A stretch of 38,327 bases of DNA from assembly GCF_017115095.1 (NCBI RefSeq), contig NZ_JABXKI010000077.1, positions 1 to 38,327 on the forward strand, written 5' to 3'. Position numbers and translations under genes: made by a program. The DNA is from Nostoc sp. NMS4. Its GTDB lineage: Bacteria > Cyanobacteriota > Cyanobacteriia > Cyanobacteriales > Nostocaceae. Positions 8,815 through 17,483 of the stretch are shown in pieces. The notes under the pieces are model-generated. The model saw only the letters and a program-made list of their open reading frames with translations, did not search any database and was not told the DNA's origin. Position 1 is the stretch's first letter; the number at the start of each line of letters is the position of its first letter.

Positions 8815-10008
8815 GTGAGGACAGCATACCAATACAAGCTACGACCAACAGCAAAACAAGCCATAGAGATAGACAGATGGCTGTCTATGTTATGCGCTCA
8901 ATATAACTATTTGTTGGCTGATAGATTTGATTGGTACGAGCGAAATTGTTCACCGATTAATGCCTGTCCCCTCGTGTGTTATATACCAATTTTGCGGGAT
9001 AACCCAGACTATTATTCGCAAAAGAAAACGCTACCACAACTAAAAAAAACTCATCCTTGGTACGGCGAAATTTACTCGCAGGTGCTACAAGATATAGTCA
9101 AACGAGTTAAAGTAACTTTTGACCGTTTTTTAAAAGGTGATAGCAATGGGAAACGAAGTGGACGACCTCGGTTTAAATGTCGTGACCGTTATCGCACGTT
9201 TACATATCCACAGATAAAAGATGGGTGTCTGCAAGGCAATCTGATTACCTTGCCGATGTTTGGTATAGTTAAAGTTATTTTGCATCGCCCTATTCCAGAT
9301 GGCTTTAAAATCAAGACTGCATCTGTTACCAAAAAAGCTGATGGTTATTATTTAACTTTAAGCCTTGAAGATGCGACAGTTCCAACAATTAAGCCCGATT
9401 TCAACGCGGATTCAATCACGGGTATTGACCTTGGCTTAAAGGAATTTTTGACAACTTCCGATGGTGATGTTGTTTCAATCCCTCAGCATTACCGTAAATC
9501 TCAGAAGCGATTGCGGGTCATTCAAAAACGTATCTCACGCCGTAAAAAGGGAAGTAGTCGCCGCAAAAAAGCTATTAAGCAAGTTGCTAAACAACATAAA
9601 AAAGTAGCTGATAAGCGTAAAGACTTTCACTTTAAAACTGCCAATAATCTACTGAAAAAATATGATGTCGTAGTTCATGAATATTTAAACGTCAAAGGTC
9701 TTTCACGTTCCATGCTGGCGAAGTCTGTACATGATGCTGGATGGTCAAGCTTCCTGTCAATTCTAACCACCAAAGCCGAAAATGCTGGGTTGTTGGTAAT
9801 CGCAGTGAATCCATCAGGTACGTCACAAGATTGTTCTAGCTGTGGGGTGAAAGTTCCTAAAAAGCTACATGAAAGAACCCATAACTGTCCTAACTGTAAT
9901 ATCAGTTTGTGCAGGGATCTAAATGCAGCTATAAATATAAAAAATAGAGCCGACGGTCACGCGGTTCTTAAAGCTCAACGCCTCCTAAGCAATAGCCGGA
10001 TTGGTTGA
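8815..10008 (+). CDS. tnpB: TnpB RNA-guided endonuclease of IS200/IS605 type
   Basis: A 397-aa TnpB (OrfB), the compact relative of Cas12. The start is taken as GTG 8815, because [12 protein letters not shown] is the family N-terminus and GAGG lies 8 nt upstream; the ATG at 8755 would add 20 unrelated residues. The RuvC-like catalytic residues are all present: D205 in GIDLGLKE, E289 in [11 protein letters not shown] and D368 in [10 protein letters not shown]. The zinc finger is intact (C340, C343, C358, C361). The length is normal for an active member. By family knowledge the protein is guided by an RNA derived from the 3' end of its own gene and the right end of the element, and it cuts DNA beside a TAM, which favours element retention. 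A divergent RHH gene lies upstream; tnpA is missing. Confidence 0.93.
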   Translation: MRTAYQYKLRPTAKQAIEIDRWLSMLCAQYNYLLADRFDWYERNCSPINACPLVCYIPILRDNPDYYSQKKTLPQLKKTHPWYGEIYSQVLQDIVKRVKVTFDRFLKGDSNGKRSGRPRFKCRDRYRTFTYPQIKDGCLQGNLITLPMFGIVKVILHRPIPDGFKIKTASVTKKADGYYLTLSLEDATVPTIKPDFNADSITGIDLGLKEFLTTSDGDVVSIPQHYRKSQKRLRVIQKRISRRKKGSSRRKKAIKQVAKQHKKVADKRKDFHFKTANNLLKKYDVVVHEYLNVKGLSRSMLAKSVHDAGWSSFLSILTTKAENAGLLVIAVNPSGTSQDCSSCGVKVPKKLHERTHNCPNCNISLCRDLNAAINIKNRADGHAVLKAQRLLSNSRIG

Positions 10009-10060
10009 GAAGCCCACACTGTACCTGTACTCAGGTCAGTGTGTGGAGTGTGTCACCTCC
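9900..10060 (+). ncRNA. Predicted reRNA (omega RNA) region at the tnpB 3' end
   Basis: By family knowledge the guide RNA of TnpB comes from the 3' part of tnpB plus the right end, with the guide lying just beyond the element boundary. Here that region would run from the last third of the zinc-finger coding segment through the right-end hairpin (10015-10043), with the guide starting soon after, probably within about 10044-10075. The boundaries are approximate and rest on family knowledge plus the hairpin, not on a transcript. Confidence 0.4.
10015..10043. repeat. Right-end subterminal hairpin of the IS element
   Basis: A stem of 7 + 5 base pairs with one bulged T at 10022 and a TACT loop at 10028-10031. 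It begins 6 nt after the tnpB stop. It pairs in design with the left-end hairpin at 8504-8530 and probably forms part of the reRNA scaffold. Confidence 0.75.
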
Positions 10061-10360
10061 CCCAATTGCGACTGGTACAACCCAGCAAAAGTGTTGCAAG
10101 GTCGCACCTAAAAGAAACGCTTGTGTAACAATATTTGACACTTTATGCATTTCTTACCTTTTTCTTTCTCCTAGACCTGACTTTTCCCGTTAAGTCTCAA
10201 AAAGCTTGCTCATAAAGGATTCTGGACAAAGCACAGTATATACGGTACAGCGATTGAAATTTGTGCTTATCCTGCGATCGCAAACACATTAGAAATGTCT
10301 GATTTTACCATTTGGCAGTGGAACAAGCTCGCGGAGTTGGCGTAGCAGATTATATCTTGA
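10044..10360. other. Intergenic region after the IS element
   Basis: Right flank of the IS element, then spacer to the 3' end of the phosphoesterase gene. It contains one HIP1-like site (TGCGATCGCA, about 10274) and no convincing gene. A 62-codon frame starting at 10005 has a cysteine-rich, unrelated composition and overlaps the element end, so I do not call it. Confidence 0.4.
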
Positions 10361-11503
10361 TTATTTTTTCACAAATAGATTGGTCATCGGCTTAACTCCT
10401 TTAGCCGTGTCATTGGCAGAGTTTAAGTATTCATAGATGCCAAAAGCATCTTCAGTAGTTCGTAGCAATGAGTAGTGATTATAGGGTGTGTTATCTACAA
10501 CGCCCCGTGAGGCGTGGTTAGTAATCACAATTGTCGCAATGTGACCGCCGCCAAAGTTAGCATTACTACCAGGGTCAAAACCACAGCAACCTTGAATTTT
10601 GGCTTTGTTAGAGGGATTACTATCTTCATCCCAAGTAATAATAATTGCATTGTTGCCAGACTCAGACCATACTTTAGAAGTGGTGATTTGATTAACAATT
10701 TTTCCAATCATCGTATCGCCAGTTTGAATCAGTTTTTGCAATTGGGGACACTCTGCTAAACCGTGCATTTCATGACATTGATTGAAGATAATGTGGCTGT
10801 AATTGGGAACTTTACCACTGTTCAAGTCGGTAGTAAATTGATCTATCCCGACTATTTTACTGGATAAATTCGGGTCATCTTGCACTTTTTTGAAATTTAG
10901 AAAACCATTATGCTTGACTGCATATAATGCACGGTTGAGACTGGGAGCGACAACAGATTTAGAGCCTGGAGAAGGAATATCTTCAAAATACCCTTTCCAA
11001 GTCAGCCCCTTTTCTGATAATTGGTCGATTAAGCTTTTAGAGGTAATAGTGTGGTTGGCATAGTCAGCTTGACGAGAATTGTGGCAAAATTGCTGATTAC
11101 TATTAGCAAAGCAATAGAAAGCATCATCATCATGAATACCAAAAGTACTGCCGCTTAAAATAGCAACATAGTTAGCTTCGCTAGGATGTACTTCGCCATA
11201 GAATTTACTAGCCAAACCATAGGTTTTTGCCAGTTTATTGATGATGGGTGCATTCGGGTTGCCAATAATTTGGTCGTAGGATTTGTTTTCTTCAACAATC
11301 ACAAAGATATGGTCATATTTAGGGATGGCTTTGTCGTCTGCTGTCGGAGTTGAAACTGCTGCTGTATTTTTAACTATTTGGGGTGGATTAGTAGCTGATT
11401 GACTGGGTTTTTGTGAGTTGGATAAACAACTATTGAGTGTGAGGCTCAAACTCAATAAGCAAATATGATGAAGAATTGTTTGAAGTCTAGGGTGTAATGA
11501 CAT
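10361..11503 (-). CDS. Lipoprotein-like phosphoesterase (acid phosphatase/phospholipase C superfamily)
   Basis: A protein of the bacterial phosphoesterase family that includes phospholipase C and AcpA-type acid phosphatases. The signature is VEENKSYDQIIGNP near the N-terminus of the mature part, with WDED and NHYSLLRTTEDAFGI towards the C-terminus; these acidic and histidine residues form the metal and substrate site in the family. From ATG 11503 it is 380 aa with a hydrophobic signal segment (residues 8-23) followed by LNSC, a lipobox-like site at Cys26, so it may be membrane-anchored. Reading can extend upstream to 11551, but the extra 16 residues look unlike a signal start. The substrate (phosphomonoester or phospholipid) cannot be told. 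It is monocistronic and divergent from the large kinase gene. Confidence 0.8.
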   Translation of the reverse strand: MSLHPRLQTILHHICLLSLSLTLNSCLSNSQKPSQSATNPPQIVKNTAAVSTPTADDKAIPKYDHIFVIVEENKSYDQIIGNPNAPIINKLAKTYGLASKFYGEVHPSEANYVAILSGSTFGIHDDDAFYCFANSNQQFCHNSRQADYANHTITSKSLIDQLSEKGLTWKGYFEDIPSPGSKSVVAPSLNRALYAVKHNGFLNFKKVQDDPNLSSKIVGIDQFTTDLNSGKVPNYSHIIFNQCHEMHGLAECPQLQKLIQTGDTMIGKIVNQITTSKVWSESGNNAIIITWDEDSNPSNKAKIQGCCGFDPGSNANFGGGHIATIVITNHASRGVVDNTPYNHYSLLRTTEDAFGIYEYLNSANDTAKGVKPMTNLFVKK

Positions 11504-11591
11504 GATACTGAGTATAAATTTATTATCCGATCTAAAAGTGGCGTTACCCATTTGGGAACACTAAATTAAGAAATCACCAAAATTTAGCAGT

Positions 11592-14500
11592 ATGGTCAGC
11601 ACTTTTGCCAGTCTTCCCGGATACCGCATCAGCGAAGAAATCTACAATGGTTCGAGAACCTTGGTTTATCGAGGGTATCGAGAAACTGACTCATTACCTG
11701 TAGTCATAAAACTGCTGAAAAATCCTTATCCGAGTTTGGGCGAACTGGTGCAATTTCGTAACCAGTATAGCATTGCCAAACATCTTACCTCACCTAAAAT
11801 CATTCAAACCTATAGCTTAGAGGCATATCAAAATGGCTATGCTTTAGTGATGGAAGATTTTGGGGGCATTTCTCTCAAAGATTATTTTGCTGGCGAACAG
11901 ACGCGATATATCGAGTCTTTAAAAGAGTTTTTAGAAATAGCGATCGCACTGTGCAATACCTTAGATATACTCTACCACGAGCGGATTATTCATAAAGATA
12001 TTAAACCTAGCAATATTTTAATTAATCCTGAAACCAAACAAGTTAAATTAATCGATTTTAGTATTGCATCTTTACTACCACGAGAAACCCAAACACTAAT
12101 TAATCCCAATGTTTTAGAAGGGACGCTAGCTTATATATCGCCAGAACAAACAGGAAGAATGAATCGGGGGATTGACTATCGTACTGACTTTTATTCAGTC
12201 GGGGTTACATTTTACGAGTTACTCACTGGAATTTTACCTTTTCAATCCCACGATCCGATGGAATTGGTGCATTGTCATATTGCTAAACCAGCCCCTTTAG
12301 TAAATGAAATTAACCCACAAATCCCATATATTCTCTCAGAAATTGTCATGAAACTCATGGCAAAAAATGTTGAAGACCGCTATCAGAGTGCATTAGGACT
12401 GAAGCTTGATTTAGAAAATTGTTTACATCAGCTACAAGTTTCTGGTAGAATCGAGAGTTTTGAAATTGGACAAAGGGATGTGTGCGATCGCTTCATCATT
12501 CCTGATAAACTTTATGGACGAGAAACTGAAGTATCGACTCTACTAAAAGCATTTGAGCGAGTCAGCCTTGGTGCAACAGAAATGATGCTGGTAGCAGGTT
12601 TTTCTGGAATTGGAAAAACAGCAATTGTCAACGAAGTTCATAAACCAATTGTGCGGCAACGCGGTTATTTTATCAAAGGAAAATACGACCAGTTTGGGCG
12701 GAATATTCCCTTCAGTGCTTTTGTACAAGCATTCCGAGATTTAATGGGGCAATTGTTAAGCGAAAATGATGCACAGATTCAGCAATGGAAAAGTAAGATA
12801 TTATCAGCAGTTGGAGAAAATGGACAAGTAATTATTGAAGTTATCCCAGAACTAGAAATAATCATTGGTCAACAACCATCAGCACCAGAATTATCAGGAA
12901 CAGCGGCAGAAAGTAGATTTAATTTCTTGTTTCAAACATTTACTCAAGTTTTTACTAGTGCTGAACATCCTTTAGTGATATTTTTAGATGATTTGCAATG
13001 GGCAGATTCAGCATCGCTCAAGTTAATGCAGCTATTAATGAGTCAATCAGCAGGGGGATATTTATTATTAATTGGTGCTTATCGAGATAATGAAGTTTTT
13101 ACTGCCCACCCTTTAATGTTGAGCTTGGAGGAAATTAAAAAATCTCAAGTTAATATTAGCAAAATCAAACTGGCTCCCTTGAGTGTAACCAGCTTAAATC
13201 AATTGGTGGCTGAAACTCTCAATTGTTGCCGAGAAAATGCTCAACCATTAACTGAACTTATTTATCAAAAGACCAAAGGAAACCCATTTTTTATTACCCA
13301 GTTTTTTAAGTCTCTATATGAAGATAAATTGATTATATTCAATACTACAGAAAGTTACTGGCAATGCGACATGACAGCAGTGAAAGCCTTAGCTATTACT
13401 GACGATCTGCTGGAATTTATGGCATTGCAGTTGCAGAAGCTGCCCCAAAAAACGCAGAATGTTTTGAAACTTGCAGCTTGTATTGGTAATCAATTTGATT
13501 TAGCGACTTTAGCAATTGTTTCTATCCAATCAGAAGTTGAAACTGCATCGGATTTATGGAGAGCATTGCAAGAGGGATTGATTCTGCCTCAAAGTGAAGC
13601 TTATAAGTTTTATGTGAGACAGGAAGCGTATGAGTTAGAAAAAGCTTCCCGGATAGTTCCATATAAATTTATGCACGATCGAGTGCAACAAGCTGCCTAT
13701 TTTTTAATTCCAGAAGAAGACAAACAAGTTACTCATCTCCAAATTGGGCAGTTACTTCTAGAAAAAACTCCAATAACACAACAAGAAGATAAGATTTTTG
13801 AGATTGTTAACCAATTGAATGTTGGGATGAGCTTAATTGTTAACCAAACCGAACGTAATAAATTAGCGCAGTTAAATTTAATAGCAGGGAAAAAAGCTAT
13901 GGCTGCAACTGCTTATGTTGCGGCGTTGAGATATTTAAATTTAGGAATAGAACTTCTAGGTACTGATAGTTGGGATAATCAGTATGATTTAACTCTAGCT
14001 CTATATATAAAAGCAACTGAAACAGCTTATCTTAGCACTCAATTTGAAAAGATTGAAATATTTGCTCAACAGGTGATGAAATATGCTAAAACTCTGCTGG
14101 ATAAAGTAAAAGTTTATGAAGTTAAAATTTTATCATCCGCAGCCCAAAACAAGCTTCAAGAATCGGCCAATATGGGGCTAGAAATTTTACACTTGTTAGG
14201 AGTAAATTTTCCTGACAAGCCAATGCTAGCTGATATTCAGCAGGGTTTAGCTGAAACCTCAGCGAATTTGCAGGAAATAAATATAGAAAATTTAATTACT
14301 TTGCCAGAGATGATTATTCCTGAAAAGTTAGCAGCTATGGAGATATTAACAAGTGTAGCTCCTGTGATATTTAAAACTTTGCCGGCTTTATATCCCTTAA
14401 TTGTCTTTACACAAGTAAATCTCTCGATTAAATATGGCAATGCTCCTCTTTCACCATTTGCTTATGTTGGTTATGGATTAATTTTATGTGGTGTCGTTCA

Positions 14501-17456
14501 AGATATTGATTCTGGTTATAAATTTGGAGAATTAGCCAAAGAACTGCTGTTTAAATTAAATGTTAAAAAACTGAAAGCAAAAATTTGTTCAATAAATTCT
14601 GGCTATATCAACCATTGGAAAGAGCATATAAAGTTTACACTAGCTATGTTGCAATCAGGATATCAAAGCGGGTTGGAAACTGGAGATTTAGAATTTGCAG
14701 CTTACTGTGCATTTTTCCAAGGCTGTCATTCCTGCTATATGGGCAAGGAGCTAACAGAAACAGAAAGAAATCTTGCCCTGTACAGCAATGCTATTCATAA
14801 ATTGAGGCAAGAAAATCCCTTTGGCTGGAATGAAATGTATCGGCAGTTAGTGTTGAACTTACTAGGTAAGTCTCCAAATGTTTGCTATTTGAAAGGTGAA
14901 GCCTACAATGAGGAACTATCGCTACCAATTATTACTAAAGCTAACGATCGGTTAGGAATCCATATATTTTATGCAAGTAAGCTAATTTTATGTTATTTAT
15001 TTGAGGAGTATTTTTTGGCTCTAGAAAATGCTCAAAATGCAGCAGAATATTTAGATGGAGTAATCGGAATGTTTGCTGTTCCCCTATTCCATTTTTATGA
15101 TTCTTTAGCTAGATTGGCTTTTGTAATGGAATTTAGAACATCTGATGAACGAGATGTTTTGCTCAATCAGGTAAAGGCTAACCAAGAAAAGATGAAAAAT
15201 TGGGCAAATTATGCGCCAATGAACTTTTTACACAAATACTATTTGGTTGAGGCTGAATTCCATCGTCTTTTGGGTCAAAAAACAGAAGCAATTGAATTTT
15301 ACGATCGCTCTATTTCCCTGGCGAAAGAAAATGAATACATCCAAGAAGAAGCTCTGGCGAACGAACTAGCAGCGAAATTCTATTTAGAATGGGGTAAAGA
15401 AAAAGTGGCTCAAGCATATATGCAAGAAGCTTACTATTGCTATGCTCGCTGGGGTGCATTAGCCAAAGTCGCCGACCTGGAAAGACGTTATCCTCAACTT
15501 CTCGCCCCCATCTTAGAGCAAACCCATTCTCCCCTCACAACTAATGAAACAATCTTTACATTAGGGACTGTCACCTCTACCAGTATTAGCAGTGTTTCTG
15601 CGGCTTTAGATTTAGCTACTATTCTCAAAGCTTCTCAAACTATCTCAGGGGAAATCGAACTGGAAAAACTGCTTTCGGTATTGCTGCATATTGTCATTGA
15701 AAATGCCGGAGCAGATAAATGTGTGTTCATGCTTTTGGAGTCAGATCGTTTGCTAATTCAAGCCTTAGCACGGCTTTCGCAGAGTGCTGTTGATTTTTAC
15801 CCCATGTTGCTAAACCCGCAGCCTGTGGAAGACTCTGTTGATGTGCCAGTTGGATTAATTAATAGCGTCAAACGCAGTTTACAACCAACGGTAATTATTA
15901 ATGCCACGGTGCATCCGCAATTAAGCAATGACCCTTATATTGAGCAACAACAGCCCAAGAGTATTCTGTGCAGTCCGATTTTGCATCAGCGTAAGTTGCT
16001 GGGCGTGTTGTACCTAGAAAACAAGCTGGCGGCGGGAGCATTTACGAGCGATCGCGTTGAACTGCTCAACTTGCTTTGCGCTCAAGCCGCAATCTCATTG
16101 CAAAATGCCCGATTGTATCAGCGAACCCTAAAGTATGCTCAACAATTAGAGGAGTCATTCACCGAATTAAGCACGAGCAATTCTCGGTTTGAGAAACTTG
16201 TAGACAACGTTCCTGGGGTTGTTTATCAATATCGAATATCTGTTGATGGGGTAATTTCTCTACGATACATCAGTGCAGACTGTTATGAACTATACGAAAT
16301 TACAGCCGAGGAAGCGATCGCTAATGTGCAGTTGCTCACAGAAGCAATACATCCAGATGATGCCGCAAGCCACCAACAATCCATTATAGACTCAATGCAA
16401 ACGCTGATTCCTTGGGAATGGTCAGGTCGAATTGTCACAGCATCGGGCATTCTCAAGTGGATTTACGGCTCGGCTCGAGTAGAACTCCAGACTGATGGAA
16501 CTCTAGTTTGGGATGGAGTATTGTTGGATATTAGTGAACGTAAAATTGCTGAACTTGCCTTGCAACAAAAATCACTGGAGCTAGAAGCAGCTTTACAAAA
16601 CCTGCAACAAGCTCAATTACAAATTGTCCAAAGTGAAAAAATGTCTGCACTGGGTAACTTAGTTGCTGGGGTGGCTCACGAAATGAATAATCCTTTGGGC
16701 TTTATTACTGCCAGTGTCAAACAAGCTAAACCCATCTTTGCTGATATTGTTAATCACTTAAAGCTTTATCAAGAAAAGTTCCCCACTCCTGGAGATGAAA
16801 TTCTCATCCATGCCAAAGAAATAGATTTGGAATATAGCTTAGAAGATTTACCAAAAATGATTGATTCGATGAATATGGCCTGTGACAGGCTGAAAAATAT
16901 CAGTACCAGTCTCCGCACTTTTTCTCGTGCTGATAGAGATTACAAAGTACGGTTTAACATTTATGAAGGCATTGATAGTACAATTCTAATTTTAAAACAC
17001 CGTCTCAAAGCTAATAACAGCCGTCCGGCAATTGAAATAGTGACGGATTACGGGAACTTACCTCAAATTGAATGCTTTCCAGGACAATTAAATCAAGTAT
17101 TTATGAATATCCTAGCCAATGCTATTGATGCCTTAGATGAATCAAATATAGGCCGCAGTTTTGAGGAGATTAAAGCCAATCCGAATCGGATTACAATTAC
17201 CACCTCATTGAAAGAAAAACAGGTTAAGGTGAAAATTGCTGATAATGGTCAAGGGATGAGTGAATCAGTTAAACAAAAAGTATTTGACCACTTGTTTACC
17301 ACCAAAGGTGTTGGTAAAGGAACGGGATTAGGATTAGCGATCGCACAGTCTATTGTTGTAGAAAAACATGGCGGAACTTTGGATGTGAATTCTACTCTGG
17401 GTGTTGGAACAGAATTTGTTATTACCTTACCGATTCTGGCTAAAACTCAAAATTAA
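11592..17456 (+). CDS. Giant Ser/Thr kinase - AAA ATPase - GAF - PAS - histidine kinase hybrid
   Basis: A 1954-aa cytoplasmic sensor of the cyanobacterial dual-kinase (HstK-like) type. In order: a Ser/Thr kinase domain at about 10-280 (Lys40 in VVIKLLK, catalytic Asp136 in IIHKDIKPSN, YISPEQ); an AAA-type ATPase (GRE at 309, Walker A GFSGIGKT 336-343, Walker B LVIFLDD 460-466); a long helical, TPR-like middle (about 800-1300); a GAF domain (about 1350-1500); a PAS domain (about 1535-1650); a HisKA domain with phospho-acceptor His1696 in VAHEMNNP; and HATPase_c (NILANAIDAL, IADNGQGM, TGLGLAIAQS) to the end. The kinase loop reads HKD in place of HRD, and the magnesium loop reads DFS in place of DFG. 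No response regulator is adjacent. The ligand and targets are unknown. Confidence 0.9.
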   Translation: MVSTFASLPGYRISEEIYNGSRTLVYRGYRETDSLPVVIKLLKNPYPSLGELVQFRNQYSIAKHLTSPKIIQTYSLEAYQNGYALVMEDFGGISLKDYFAGEQTRYIESLKEFLEIAIALCNTLDILYHERIIHKDIKPSNILINPETKQVKLIDFSIASLLPRETQTLINPNVLEGTLAYISPEQTGRMNRGIDYRTDFYSVGVTFYELLTGILPFQSHDPMELVHCHIAKPAPLVNEINPQIPYILSEIVMKLMAKNVEDRYQSALGLKLDLENCLHQLQVSGRIESFEIGQRDVCDRFIIPDKLYGRETEVSTLLKAFERVSLGATEMMLVAGFSGIGKTAIVNEVHKPIVRQRGYFIKGKYDQFGRNIPFSAFVQAFRDLMGQLLSENDAQIQQWKSKILSAVGENGQVIIEVIPELEIIIGQQPSAPELSGTAAESRFNFLFQTFTQVFTSAEHPLVIFLDDLQWADSASLKLMQLLMSQSAGGYLLLIGAYRDNEVFTAHPLMLSLEEIKKSQVNISKIKLAPLSVTSLNQLVAETLNCCRENAQPLTELIYQKTKGNPFFITQFFKSLYEDKLIIFNTTESYWQCDMTAVKALAITDDLLEFMALQLQKLPQKTQNVLKLAACIGNQFDLATLAIVSIQSEVETASDLWRALQEGLILPQSEAYKFYVRQEAYELEKASRIVPYKFMHDRVQQAAYFLIPEEDKQVTHLQIGQLLLEKTPITQQEDKIFEIVNQLNVGMSLIVNQTERNKLAQLNLIAGKKAMAATAYVAALRYLNLGIELLGTDSWDNQYDLTLALYIKATETAYLSTQFEKIEIFAQQVMKYAKTLLDKVKVYEVKILSSAAQNKLQESANMGLEILHLLGVNFPDKPMLADIQQGLAETSANLQEINIENLITLPEMIIPEKLAAMEILTSVAPVIFKTLPALYPLIVFTQVNLSIKYGNAPLSPFAYVGYGLILCGVVQDIDSGYKFGELAKELLFKLNVKKLKAKICSINSGYINHWKEHIKFTLAMLQSGYQSGLETGDLEFAAYCAFFQGCHSCYMGKELTETERNLALYSNAIHKLRQENPFGWNEMYRQLVLNLLGKSPNVCYLKGEAYNEELSLPIITKANDRLGIHIFYASKLILCYLFEEYFLALENAQNAAEYLDGVIGMFAVPLFHFYDSLARLAFVMEFRTSDERDVLLNQVKANQEKMKNWANYAPMNFLHKYYLVEAEFHRLLGQKTEAIEFYDRSISLAKENEYIQEEALANELAAKFYLEWGKEKVAQAYMQEAYYCYARWGALAKVADLERRYPQLLAPILEQTHSPLTTNETIFTLGTVTSTSISSVSAALDLATILKASQTISGEIELEKLLSVLLHIVIENAGADKCVFMLLESDRLLIQALARLSQSAVDFYPMLLNPQPVEDSVDVPVGLINSVKRSLQPTVIINATVHPQLSNDPYIEQQQPKSILCSPILHQRKLLGVLYLENKLAAGAFTSDRVELLNLLCAQAAISLQNARLYQRTLKYAQQLEESFTELSTSNSRFEKLVDNVPGVVYQYRISVDGVISLRYISADCYELYEITAEEAIANVQLLTEAIHPDDAASHQQSIIDSMQTLIPWEWSGRIVTASGILKWIYGSARVELQTDGTLVWDGVLLDISERKIAELALQQKSLELEAALQNLQQAQLQIVQSEKMSALGNLVAGVAHEMNNPLGFITASVKQAKPIFADIVNHLKLYQEKFPTPGDEILIHAKEIDLEYSLEDLPKMIDSMNMACDRLKNISTSLRTFSRADRDYKVRFNIYEGIDSTILILKHRLKANNSRPAIEIVTDYGNLPQIECFPGQLNQVFMNILANAIDALDESNIGRSFEEIKANPNRITITTSLKEKQVKVKIADNGQGMSESVKQKVFDHLFTTKGVGKGTGLGLAIAQSIVVEKHGGTLDVNSTLGVGTEFVITLPILAKTQN

Positions 17457-17483
17457 CTTGGTCGAAAAGATACTTCAATCCCA

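Larger units (their letters stand above)
8504..10043 (+). mobile_element. IS200/IS605-type element carrying tnpB and an RHH gene, no tnpA
   Basis: The extent is given from hairpin to hairpin; the true ends lie a few bases outside. The left hairpin is CCACTGA (8504-8510), a bulged A, ACGG, loop TACT (8516-8519), CCGT, TCAGTGG (8524-8530). The right hairpin is CACACTG (10015-10021), a bulged T, ACCTG, loop TACT (10028-10031), CAGGT, CAGTGTG (10037-10043). Both share the loop and a single bulge on the 5' arm, as expected for subterminal hairpins read by a Y1 transposase (TnpA). The cargo is tnpB on the plus strand and a small RHH gene on the minus strand. No tnpA is present, so movement would need TnpA supplied in trans. 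No target-site duplication is expected for this family. Confidence 0.8.
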
